A DNA stretch of 64,000 bases from NCBI GenBank assembly GCA_018343915.1, contig JABRWF010000002.1, positions 1,116,001 to 1,180,000 of the forward strand, written 5' to 3'. Position numbers and translations under genes: made by a program. Shown here piece by piece: positions 54,035 to 64,000 of this stretch; the first letter of the stretch is position 1; each line of letters opens with the position of its first letter. The notes below the pieces were generated by a model. That model was not told the DNA's origin. It searched no databases and worked only from the letters and a program-made list of their open reading frames with translations. Origin of the DNA: Agroathelia rolfsii. Its lineage: Eukaryota > Basidiomycota > Agaricomycetes > Amylocorticiales > Amylocorticiaceae.

Positions 54035-55503
54035 TTACGTTGAGGTTGACGACCGACATCCTTCGACAACCCGGACCGTGTCCGATACAAATCCATAAGA
54101 CTGAATATACTGTTGGTGTCATGCAATACGTGGCAATGAACGGAAATCACGTACGTTCCCGGTATTGTATACCATGTTCTCCCAGCCACTATCGGGGGAT
54201 GTGGTAGCCGTAGCGTCCTTGAGCAGGATGACGTCATAGCCGCGATAGTACGAATCAACGAGTGTTCCCAAGACACACTGCCAGCAAAAAAAAAAGTATG
54301 TATCGGGTTCATCAGTTGACGGAGAATCATGTGCATTTTAGATTAGCGTGAGGGCTGGAAAAGGAGGCCGGCAACGATAGCCATGCGATGATGTTGGAGC
54401 AACTTGCCTGATCGGTGTTGACACCAGCAAAAAATAGCGTGGTGATCCCGTTCTCTTGCAGGAAGAGGTCAAGGCTTGATTGATACCCCCACAAAGCACT
54501 CAATCTGATCGTGAGAAACAAGAGAGTGGAAGTGTAAGCAGAGTATATGCGTATGGGAAATTGCGTTGTCAGACGATGACCACAAGCAACATCCATCAGC
54601 AGCTCAGTGTAAACTTTTACTAACCTATTTTTGTGAATCCAAAAATCCGTACCGGCTTCTTTTCCCTGCTGATACAACTCATCGAGGGGACCGTATAGTT
54701 GTGTATTGCGCTCGCCCCTCATCAGCACGCGACCAAACCCATTGGGAAGTGGCTCGCCCAGAGCGGTTCTAGTCCCACCCCTACTCCAGCTGCGGATAAG
54801 TGAGGGTGGGAGCGTTGTCAGCTCATGCTCTGTAAGGCCCCAATTACTGCCAGGTTGATAGATCATGTCAATGAGATGCTGGGGGGGGGGGATATGGGTG
54901 GTAGTAATGAGAGGGTAAAATACGAACACCCAGAGGATCTTGCACCCGTGCTCTCTCAAAGCGGGTACTGCCTTCATCAGCGGCTCGATGCATTCAAGAC
55001 CTTTGGGATGGTTCCTGATCCCAGGATTCAGGAAGTAGCTACAGTATTCAGGAAAATAACGAAATGGTGATTAATTATGCCGCATGAGGGAGAAAAAAAG
55101 AATATATGTGCGATTGCGCGCATATATCTATCTTTGACTATCCAAGTAGAAAAAAAAACGCTCACTTTTGCATATCGATGATGACCAGCGCAGTCGCCGC
55201 CTTGTCCACCCGGATCGCACGAGAGCCTACCCCGCCATCGACGCCAATCTCCAACTGTGTCTCTTTCCTTAGTACTGGTGGTTCTAGTACTTGAGAATTG
55301 GGGCCGTTGTCATGATCGTTGTCACCACCACCACCAGCCTGAGCTTTGTCTGCAGACGATGACGACGGCACGAGATGGTGTGAACGCGAGAGGTCAACTA
55401 GACCGTTAGCATACTCGACCCAAAACGACGTGGCGTTGCCAAACTCAGTGGCCCGCCTCAGCAAGGGGATTTCTTTAACGTGGATCGTTTTCGTGTCGTA
55501 CAT
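54035..55503 (-). CDS. Isochorismatase-like cysteine hydrolase
   Basis: Six exons: 55,503-55,166; 55,038-54,928; 54,846-54,625; 54,504-54,408; 54,277-54,155; 54,100-54,035, 318 codons. Family triad: Asp110 in IIDMQN, Lys222 in FWIHKN followed by the conserved LSAL segment, and Cys257 in TDQCVLGT. Members hydrolyse amide or vinyl-ether bonds (nicotinamide, ureidoacrylate, isochorismate); the substrate here cannot be inferred. The N-terminal 100 residues are longer than usual and include a Gly/Asp/Ser-rich low-complexity loop. Intron 4 uses a GC donor (CAG|GCAAGT) and its acceptor falls exactly before the catalytic Cys codon. Exon 2 ends at a GTTCGT donor. Confidence 0.88.
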
Positions 55504-56587
55504 AATAATATGTCAAAAGGTGTCAGCGATGATCCGAGAATTTCTTGGAGTTTTTTTTTTTTTGGGGGGGGGGGACCCGGGTGTATGGAATATTTAAACT
55601 ATATTAAATCTCTTACAACAGTTTGCGTTATTTATTTTTTTAAAGGAAATATGAATGTGTACCCTGAGCCTGTGAGTGCGCGTTGTAGTATAGGGCTTGG
55701 TGATAAGATGGTGTTATGGGCTTGGTTGGGGGAGCATAAAATACTACCACCGATACATGCGGCCCATGATGCAAATATGACCGTATAGAAACCTTGTATA
55801 TACACCACGTACCAATAATCACAGGACAAAAAAGCATCAATTTTGGAGCTACACCAAAGAAACCCAACAAAAAAAAAAAAGAATATGCATTGTCTAAAAA
55901 GAAACATGTGTCGTGTACGGGAAGAGAACATGGAAAGGAAGAAAGAAGTGGGGGGATGGGGGGGGGGGGAACACACAAGCGGGATGACATAAAAACAATG
56001 AAATAACGATGAAACAACGACAACGACGACAAGACAAAACAACATGTGAACGCTGAGAGCGATAGTTATAGTAGTAATAGTGATATGTGCCAAGCAAGAA
56101 GCTAGAGCTGGTATGACAAGGAGGTAAGGAGAGGGAGGGAAGAAAATGGAGAGCAATATCTGACTATATATACTTCATGGATATAAGAAGCAGGGAAATA
56201 TAAGGAGAGAAAGAGTCCGTTTCGTTTCGCAAACTATTTTTTTTATCATCATCCAGGCAGGCCAGTCAGTGCAGTGAAGGTGGAGTGCAAAGAAAGATAG
56301 GTAAGATATATCATGACAGTGAAAGATTCGAAAAGAAGTAAAGAAAAGGAAGAAATCGTGACGGTGCTTCTGTATGAATGATGGTTGCGGTCAGATAAAA
56401 TTGTCCAATGTCGGCGTGGATGTGGATGATTACACATAAGTATGAGTGAGTGGGTAAGTGAGTGATGAGTGCAGGCAAATTTTTGATGGGTAGGAGGGAA
56501 AGGCAAGAGAAAAAAGAAAGAAAGGGAAATAACAAAAAAAAAAAACCACGAAATATACATGCATGGAATTGATCGCATATAAACGTA
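55504..56587. other. Intergenic with homopolymer runs
   Basis: 1.1 kb between the hydrolase promoter and the 3' end of the second mucin-like gene. It contains adjacent T and G runs (about 55,551-55,573) and A and G runs near 55,870 and 55,950-55,970. No ORF supported; the strongly purine-rich stretch at 55,860-56,560 gives spurious pyrimidine-coded ORFs on the minus strand. Confidence 0.4.
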
Positions 56588-58974
56588 TCATATCAGCGAG
56601 CTAGCACTTTGTCCGTCCGGTAGATTTCGTACCTACAATCAAAGGAAGAAACCATAAATCTCAAGAATCAAGATCAGAGAATGAGTGATAACAACTTACC
56701 CCCAACTTCCCCCGATCCTCCACCAGACTCGCCTTTGAATAGATCGATCCATCATCCTCATCATCATGGTCACCACGCCCATGAGATAGCGCCGAATGGT
56801 TCTGCTCCGACGTCGACGCCGATACCTTGCCCTGCTGCGGTATTGCCGCCACGTTCACACTCGACCTCGACAACCTCGCCGGGTTCCTCGGAGGCGGTGG
56901 TGGTGGCGGGGGCACCGCAGGCACAGGTGGCATCGCAGGCGTCGACGGCATCGCCAAAAGACTATTCGACGCCGAACTATGCGTGCGCTGATGCGTATGC
57001 GTCTGCCCATTATTATTGTAAGACGCCAACAGCGGCTCAAAGCTGCCCGCACTCGGCGTCGCGGCGTGGCCCCACGAGCCACTGCCACCACCACTACCCA
57101 TATGATCCGGTCCACCGGGCGTCACGGGTGGGCTCGACGTGCGCGCGGGGACGTACCCCTCGCGCGAGGCCATCGTACCACGGGCAAGATAGTCCATGTA
57201 CGGGTTGAACTCCCCACCGATGCCGGCGCTCTGCGGCTCGGCGTCCCAGAAGCCGGGCGCCGGGCTCGTGTGCGACGTGCGGTGCGTGGTTGCCAGGGTC
57301 GGGTTGGAGCGCATAGCCATGGCTGGGCCGTGGCGACCCAGCCCGTCCTCATCGTCCTCATCGCCGTCAAGCGGAGAGCGGTGGAAACCGGCGGCAGCGA
57401 GCGTTGCGTTCACATCTTGGTCATGCTCGAGGCGCTGCTTGCGTCTCCTACGGCGTGCAGCAAATATGGCCCAGATGACGAGTGATGTTGCGGCAAGACC
57501 AACGAGGACGAAGACTCCAGCAACGGCCCCCGTGTTATGGAAAAATCTGGAATAAGCGTCAATATTGCCAGTTGCACAGTGAATACGGAAGAAATATAAC
57601 TCACGAATTCTCTCTCGAATTATTGTTGTTGGGGCTTAATGTCGGGTTGGCATAGACCTCCGTAACGGTCAACGGCTGTCCATCTGAGCCGGTAGAGGTC
57701 AGTGTTTCGGTCACGAGCGACGGGGCACTCGTCGTCAGCTGGCCTGCACTGTTTGTCGTTGTGACATACACGGTGCTTGCCAATGTCGCCGTACTGATAA
57801 AAAAAAAAAGGCTGTTAGTTAAAGAGACAGAGCAGTGCTTGGATAGAGAAAAAAAATACACACGGAGTATAAGTCATCGTCGTGCCTCCAATCTCACTCG
57901 TATACGTGATCGTATACACACCCTCGCCCGAGCTATGGCTCGCGGTGACGGTGACCACGGCAGCCTCAGTCGTCACCGCGTTCGTGCCATCGCTGTGCGT
58001 CACGGTCACCACGGGTGCAGTGATGGTAGTGGCGACGGCGCCGCTGCTGCTGAACGTGATAGTAACGACGCTGGTTGTGTCCGTCGTGGTAGCCGTATGA
58101 GTAGGACTCTCTGTCGTCGTCCGAGCAGAAGTAATGGTTGTTGTTGACGAGGGGAGCTGCGTTGTGGTAGTAGTCGGTGGATTGGTGGTTGAGGTGGATG
58201 TAGGGGTGGTGGATGTGGGTGTGGTGGATGTTGTCGTTGGTGTAGAAGTGGTGGTCGGGGTGGTTGTTGGAGAGGTAGTAGTAGTCGGTGATGTTGTATG
58301 GGTGGTAGTAGACGTCGTTGTTGGGGTAGACGTCGACGATGAAGTTGTTGTGGATGTGGTAGTTGTCGAGGGAGGATCAGTAGACGTCGTGGGCGGATCT
58401 GAAGTTGTAGTCGCCGCTGTAGTCGATACGGAATCCGTGGCGAGTGACCGCTGAGAGGTGTCCGATGCCGTGGTAGACATGGTTGTCGCTGTCGTTGATG
58501 TCGGTGTTGTCGATGTGGGCGGTTGGGATGTTGTACTGCCGGTATAACATGGTGAATACGCGCATACAGTGGAATAATAATGATTAGACAAACAAGACAA
58601 ACGACGTACGAAGTGGGCTCTGCCGTAGTCGAGGGCGCCGTCGTGCGCGTACTTGCGACCTCGGAGGCTGGCGATGTTGCGGAAGTGGTAGGATCGGCAG
58701 AAGTTGTGTCTGCTGCGGACGAGGACGAAGTATCGGACACCGTCGACGACTCTGTGGGCATGGTCGAAGACGGAGAGACGGGAGAGGTCGTCGCCCGATT
58801 CGTGACAGGTGAAGATGTGTCCGGTAGTGCCACAGAGGACGTAGTAGCGGGCGGCGTGGTGGTCGATGTTACAGAGGCAGTAGTTGCGTCGATGGATGAT
58901 GATTGAGATGACGTCAGGAAGGATTTATCCGACGAGGGAGAAGGGTTTGTTGTTGTTGTGGAAGAGGAGGACAT
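56588..58974 (-). CDS. Mucin-like Ser/Thr-rich single-pass membrane protein 2
   Basis: Five exons: 58,974-58,610; 58,535-57,864; 57,793-57,605; 57,546-56,700; 56,632-56,588, 705 codons from ATG 58,974. This ATG gives no signal peptide, so a 5' exon is probably missing from the model. Ectodomain: about 190 residues of Ser/Thr/Ala/Pro, then nearly pure Thr/Ser/Pro, then repeated VVTVT and YTITYTSEIGGTTMTYTP segments. The membrane helix begins in SFFHNTGAVAGVFVLVGL, almost the same junction as in the first mucin-like gene (SFFSNHGAVAGVFVVVG). The cytosolic tail is basic, then Pro-rich (run of eight Pro), then acidic. Probably an O-glycosylated surface protein or wall sensor. Confidence 0.78.
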
Positions 58975-61146
58975 TCGTGTTCGTTTGATTGGTCGTCAAT
59001 GGGGAGGAAGGGAGGGGGGGGGGCAGATGGAAACGAGGGGAGAAAAAAGGCCGTAAGTGAGTACCGTGAAGACAAGAATATAGAAAGCAATCAAGGCAAG
59101 TCAGAAGAAAGTGTTCAGAGACGGTGACTGGGACAGCGACGGCAGCAGCGACGACAACGACAACGACAACAACAACAACAGCAAGGGTGATGAGAGCAAT
59201 GCAGGTCAAGCAGGGGACCTCATGGCTGAATGGATAATAGGATAGACAAGGGAGAAGAAGAGAGACGGCGACTGGAATAATAGTGGAGTGTTTTTTGCAC
59301 GCATGCTCGGCATTGCAACGGCCATCGCATAGACCGGGAGGACTATAAGGCGGATTGCTTACCTTGGCTGGATTGTTGCCTTTTCTCAAGAACGAGACGA
59401 GGCATGCCAGAGAGACATGCGGGCGATTGGGGAGACGGATGGGGAGGATGAGGAGGGAGAGATGGAGACAGAGACAGAGACACAGGCCAAGGCGAAATCT
59501 GTCAATGGCGGTGGCGATGTATCTATCCCCTGTTTGTTGTCTCTTTGTTATCTTGTACACTTCTGTTTACATTTCTTTCTAGTCAACTTATACAGTAACA
59601 TTAGTATTTACTTGAGTACTACTTACTTGCTTACCTTTCTAATCGTTACCCTTCCCCGCGGCAATCCAACCCCGTCGGCCCTTTTTCATCTGTTCATCCG
59701 AGTCCTCCTCCTCCTCCTCCTCCGGCTCTCCTGCCGTCGATGAGCTCATCTTGCTCAAAACGCCCTTTTCATTCATTGATCTGTTGGTACGCTTGCCTGC
59801 TGCCTCTCAAACGCGTGTCACCCCTCACGGCATCTTGTAATTTCCTGCAACCCCGCCTTTTCTCAAAAATAAAATATAATAATAACCATTATTACGGATC
59901 CAACATCATGTCGCCCTGCAAGATATAAACGTGTCTCGCGGTCTATCATTGCCGAAAATATTCTGTTGCCCTCTATCTTCTCTGGTCTGATTGCTCTTCT
60001 TCTCTCGTCGGAACGATGAAAATGCCTGAATGGCCACATATCACCGCCGCACAACCGTAGCACTGACATTGATCTACTTCTTCTCTCTCGTCCAACAAGG
60101 GTCGTCAAGACTGCCACCTTTCATCTACAGCCGTTATAGGCAGCCCACTATCAAACAACACGTGCACTCCATACCGGGATAGTAGACCTAGTCTAGACTG
60201 ATCCGTCCTTCTCACACAGTCACTTGATTCGCCCTCTTGTGTTCAGTCGCATTCAGGATGGCGCATTCTCCATGATGATCAGCCCCGATACGCTTCGGGA
60301 AAATGCATCCGCGACTGAGTTACTACGCGCAGTATTGATAGTGTTTCGCAACCTTCTACAGAAACATTGCTCCCACACAATACATAATATATACACTCCG
60401 CCCTTCGGCTCTTCCTCCCCTATTCCGTCCGTCGTGTGGCCATCGCCATGTCGGCGGCACCTCAGCGGCCTCAACGCGTCGAGGGATGACAAAAAGCGAT
60501 GTCTCGTGATCGTTCCTTACATCTATGTGTATCACGTGAAAAATACAGAAACGGTATTTGTAGCCAAGACTGTATCAGTGCCAGGTGTATATCACTGTTA
60601 TTGTGGCTCAATCACCCCCCTGCGCCACGACATGAATACATACACTTGGTGAAATTACAAAACCATTCCTGTGAAAAATAAACAAACAGCAAATCAAACT
60701 CGTTGGCTTTGAATTTACATATTGGTTCCATCTTCACCACACGCATACAACGCTGATAAGACACCTTCCATCCCCAGAGGCTTCTCCATCATGCATCACC
60801 CCCTAAGCCTCAAGCTCAAGTACAACCCCCCCCCCCCTACTAGTAGAACTTAGTCCCCGGGCCGTCCCAACTGTAGTGCGTTTTTCGAAGTCTTAGTGTA
60901 TCATATGACCGATCCATGGCGTCACAGCCCCCCTCCCCCATTGGCACGAATACCGACCTTGACCACTCTTTGAGAAATTTAATGATGCGATCCATATCGG
61001 CCCGTACATAGATGAACCAAATGGATGAGCACCTCCACGAACACGATCTCTCCTCTTGCCTGGGACTACTGATCACCGACGACGACCATTCGATCTACTT
61101 TTTACTCGGAGCACCTCGCACATACAATTAATTATTGGATTGGATC
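58975..61146. other. Divergent intergenic region
   Basis: 2.2 kb between the second mucin-like gene and the cupin gene. It includes a GACAAC/AAC microsatellite (about 59,150-59,185), G and C runs near 59,014 and 60,830, and probably the missing first exon of the mucin-like gene. No supported gene. Confidence 0.4.
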
Positions 61147-61911
61147 ATGGCGTCTAATGATACACCCAACCCCCTTCCCGATGTACGCCGTGTTATCACC
61201 AAACACGAGGGATCCAAATCCGTGATTGCATCTGATGAGCTTGTAAAATCTCAGGCGAGTATTCATTCATTCATTTGTTTGATAATGGCAGAGGGACTGC
61301 ATGGTTTTAATAATGTCAACATAGGCGGTTGGTTTCCCAGGCCTCTTCGGTTCCCCTCTCTGGGTGACCAACGATGGCGTACCTACGGGAGATAACCTGG
61401 CCGATGGCAAGGACCCCATCAAAGGTCTCTATGATCTTGTAATACCGAATGGGACGTCGTTTCGGTACACGGATCTCGCGCCTGGGGCAGCGTCGCCGAT
61501 TGTGAGTTTGAGTTTATTATTATTATGATCTCCCGCCCTAGTATCTGCATGTAACTACACCCGATAAACCATACCAATCTAACTTGCGCTTTAATCATCA
61601 GCATCGCACAAGTAGCATAGACTACAACATCCTTAGTGCGTTTTCCTTTTTCTTTTCTTTGCCCCGTTACGTCCTTTCTAACACACAATAAATAAACAAA
61701 ATAAACAGTAAGCGGCGAACTCGTTCACATCGTTGACGAAAAGGGCGAAGAGACACACTTAAAGACACCGGGAGAGACGCTTATCCAGCGCGGCACGCTC
61801 CATTGGTGGCGTAACCCGAGCGAGACCGTATGGGCGCGCTGGGTGACGGTGATCATCGCAGCTGAGAGCGCTGAGGTCGACGGGAAGAAGTTGGATGATG
61901 TTATGATGTAA
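61147..61911 (+). CDS. Small cupin-domain protein
   Basis: Exons 61,147-61,254; 61,325-61,501; 61,602-61,635; 61,709-61,911, 173 codons. Single cupin barrel: motif 1 region GAASPIHRTSSIDYNILISGEL and motif 2 GETLIQRGTLHWWRN, which keep His96 and His near residue 138 and the PxHRT/GE framework. Fungal relatives are small cytosolic proteins of unknown or varied catalytic function, usually metal-binding. Intron 1 has a GC donor (CAG|GCGAGT). Intron 3 splits the first motif. It converges on the SDR gene downstream. Confidence 0.85.
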
Positions 61912-62133
61912 TCCTTCCTTTTTCTTTTTTTCTTAAAAAAAAAATTGGAGGGAACTGGAGATCTTGAAGAAGTATATGGTGTGTATAGTATATGTATGTC
62001 TTCAAAAAGCTTCTTTGTACTCGTACAATCTCTTATTTCTTCATTATGAATAAATCAGCTCTCAGAAATCACTAAATTATCCCTTGCCTGATGTCTCTAC
62101 ATGTCCGTCCCCTCCTCTCCTCGCTCGTTCTTG
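61912..62133. other. Convergent 3' spacer
   Basis: 222 bp between the cupin and SDR stop codons, with short T and A runs. Confidence 0.35.
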
Positions 62134-63306
62134 TTACTGCAGGTTGACGAAAAGACCGCCATCGACAAGCAACGACGCGCCCGTGACGTATTTTGCGAGA
62201 TCACTAGCGAGGAAAACGACAGGTCCAGCAATATCATCGGGCTCTGTATACATAGCAGCTTCAGCAAATTCCGTCCAAGAAAAAAAAAAGAAAGAAAGAA
62301 AAAGAAACTTCGCACCTCCCAATCTACCAAGACACGTCCGCTTGATCATCCCCTCCCGCTTTGCCGCATCAGACAGATCCTCCTTGTTGATGTCCGTCGC
62401 GATCGTGCCCGGGAGGACGGCGTTGGCACGGATATTGTATTTGCCCAGCGCAACGGCGCAGCTTTGCATGAGGGAGTTGATGGCCGCTTTCGTGGGTGTG
62501 TAATGGCTATCAGCCGAATAAACAGGCATGGTGATCATTAACGTGGGGATATGAGAGCCTAATTATATGCGCTTACCATTGGAATTCGCCACCCACGAGG
62601 GCGGATATCGATGAAATGCCGATGATGGCGCCTCCTTGAGGTGTTTGGGATTTCATCTGATTGGCAACGGCTAGGGGCGTACATTATAAAACTGGACACT
62701 TGAGAGTCGCCAAAGGAACATACCTTGTGTGATGAAGAAAGAGCCGTCCAGGTTAGTCCGTCTCGTCACCTCCCAAGTAGCATGTGGCATCGTCAAAAAC
62801 TCAGAGAAGGGGCATATTCCTGCGTTGCTGCATAGAACGTCTAGTGTACGAATAAGGGATACCATTAGTATACGAAGCTACAAGCATCATGATAGAGTAG
62901 GACACTCACCGATGCGTCCAAATGCATTCACTGCAGCCTCTACAATCTACAACAATCCGATCAACATATGATTGCATGAGCATACAAGACCATGGTGGAG
63001 GTAAAAGGCAACTTCGATGAATATATGCGCCTGCTTTTCCTCCCACCAACATCGATGACACACCTTTGCCGACGTCTGTGCATCACCAATGTCCCCAGGA
63101 ACTGCCACGGCGCGCGCATGCGGGTACGTCGATTCGATCTCTTGCTTGAGCTCCTGGACCTCGGCCTCCGTAGCAGCGTCGCCGTAGTAGTGCAGCAGCA
63201 GGCCTGTCGCGCCGTTCTGTGCGCTCTTGACGGCGACTGCGCGGCCGATACCGCGGCTGCTACCAGTGATCACAACGACCTTTTTGTCGAGTAGGAGGGT
63301 GGCCAT
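62134..63306 (-). CDS. Short-chain dehydrogenase/reductase (classical SDR)
   Basis: Six exons: 63,306-63,064; 62,946-62,910; 62,840-62,724; 62,670-62,577; 62,506-62,316; 62,243-62,134, 263 codons, the usual size for the family. Cofactor motif TGSSRGIGRA near residues 14-23; NNAG-type motif here CSNAGICPFS; catalytic Ser153 in GISSISA; Tyr166-X3-Lys170 in HYTPTKAA. The C-terminal motif GASLLVDGG fits glucose/ribitol dehydrogenase-like and 3-oxoacyl-ACP-reductase-like SDRs. The sequence does not decide between NAD and NADP or the substrate. Confidence 0.92.
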
Positions 63307-64000
63307 GCTGATGGTACTGGCGATGGTGCTGCTACTGATGATGATGATGGTGGTGGTGGTGGAAGTTGTGGTAAGAAATGAAGGTGCAAGCCAATTTGAA
63401 CGGCGTCGGTGTTTGCTCCCATGATCTCTTTGATATATATCTTTCTTGTTTTACCGAGTTATTGATTCTGCCAGTGCGTAGGGGTCGAGTCCCCGGAGAG
63501 TGTTTGATCATGGATTTGCTGCCGTACTGGGCTGTCCGTGCGTTGTCGGACTGCCTTGGGCGGCAGGAAGACGGCCCGGAGCTCAGATGACTTTGGTGTA
63601 GTATATACGTTGGTCTCAATACTCATGGCAAATAAGCAAGCCAACAAATTGGTTCATATTAATGAATAGATTAGATGTACCCAAGCTTAAAGCAAAATGA
63701 TTAGTTAATGAAGAAACACGTTGTATTCCCAAGCGGTACTAACTCTACTTGATCCTCAAGTTGTTATGGCCGAATTCAATAAGCTTGGCAGATAAAGGCC
63801 GTATTCAGTTCTCCATTTTGCATAGCAGAAAATTTTATGTACATGGGATGGACAAGACCCTATCAATTCTTTAAACTTAAAAGCCAACTTTCAATCGCCA
63901 GCCGTTCGGAAGTCTTGATTCCGCGAGTCGCTGGCTGGCGTTGTTATTCTTACTGGGGGCGATCTCAAAGCCTGAGAATAGAGTCAACAAAACTGTAATA
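63307..64000. other. Upstream of the SDR gene, no gene seen
   Basis: Contains a GATGATGGTGGTGGT-type trinucleotide run (about 63,330-63,370), which probably lies in the 5' UTR or promoter of the SDR gene. The rest has only short frames. Confidence 0.4.

Noticed and set aside
55632..56156. Long minus-strand Phe/Ser/Leu-rich ORFs
   Set aside because: Product of a purine-rich strand with A and G runs; no start context, splice signals or family resemblance.
56796..57485. Arg/His-rich forward ORF of 229 codons
   Set aside because: Antisense of the cytosolic-tail exon of the same gene; its composition is what a GC-rich complement yields.
58134..58454. Val/Gly/Asp-rich forward ORF of 106 codons
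   Set aside because: It is the antisense of the Thr/Ser/Pro repeat region of the minus-strand mucin-like gene, which avoids stops on both strands.
60224..60652. 142-codon forward ORF upstream of the cupin gene
   Set aside because: No domain, atypical composition, overlapped by an equally plausible antisense ORF; likely chance.
1..64000. CRISPR array, rRNA or prokaryotic-type system
   Set aside because: No regularly spaced repeats or rRNA signature; gene structure is eukaryotic throughout.

Overview
The window is nuclear DNA of a filamentous basidiomycete, most likely an Agaricomycete. The evidence is GT-AG introns of about 50-70 nt in nearly every host gene, an F-box/LRR gene of agaricomycete style, a GT31 glycosyltransferase, an S10 carboxypeptidase, RBM39/Rsd1-like and Rab4-like genes, and chromodomain gypsy elements. 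It splits into a retrotransposon island (1 to about 31.2 kb, AT-rich) and a gene-dense arm (31.8-64 kb).

Island, left part (1-12.36 kb): two decayed copies of one Ty3/gypsy chromovirus family ('A1' and 'A2') and a reversed RT scrap of the same family, interleaved with LTRs of a second gypsy family ('B'). The insertions are nested: an A copy sits inside a B LTR, which sits inside another A copy, which sits inside another B LTR. Middle (12,365-18,698): a nearly intact B element with two 883-bp LTRs differing at four sites that I can see, a short nucleocapsid-like gag, a 1,152-codon pol ending in a chromodomain, and the layout of a self-primed (Tf1/sushi-type) element. Right part (18.7-31.15 kb): a reverse-strand Ty1/copia element ('Copia A') with nonsense codons, split by a very young forward copia ('Copia B', 20,686-29,765; 1,033-bp LTRs with one visible difference). 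Copia B carries about 2.6 kb of extra, apparently intron-containing coding sequence upstream of gag.

Gene arm, in order: GT31 beta-1,3-galactosyltransferase-like (-), F-box protein (+), conserved membrane protein of unknown function (-), quinone-oxidoreductase-like MDR enzyme (+), Rsd1/RBM39-like splicing factor (+), secreted serine carboxypeptidase (-), Rab4-like GTPase (+), mucin-like single-pass membrane protein (+), isochorismatase-like cysteine hydrolase (-), a second mucin-like membrane protein (-), a cupin (+) and an SDR oxidoreductase (-). Exon models were built by hand from splice signals and reading phase, and every complete model closes in frame.

The genes form no obvious operon-like pathway. 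The secretory/cell-surface theme recurs (GT31 Golgi enzyme, secreted peptidase, Rab4 recycling GTPase, two wall-sensor-like proteins). The strongest candidates for something new are the upstream coding block of Copia B and the self-priming design plus tiny gag of element B. Also notable are a shared catalytic D-to-N change in family A, the overlap of tRNA primer site and gag start codon in Copia A, and recurrent unusual GTTCGT splice donors in the host genes.
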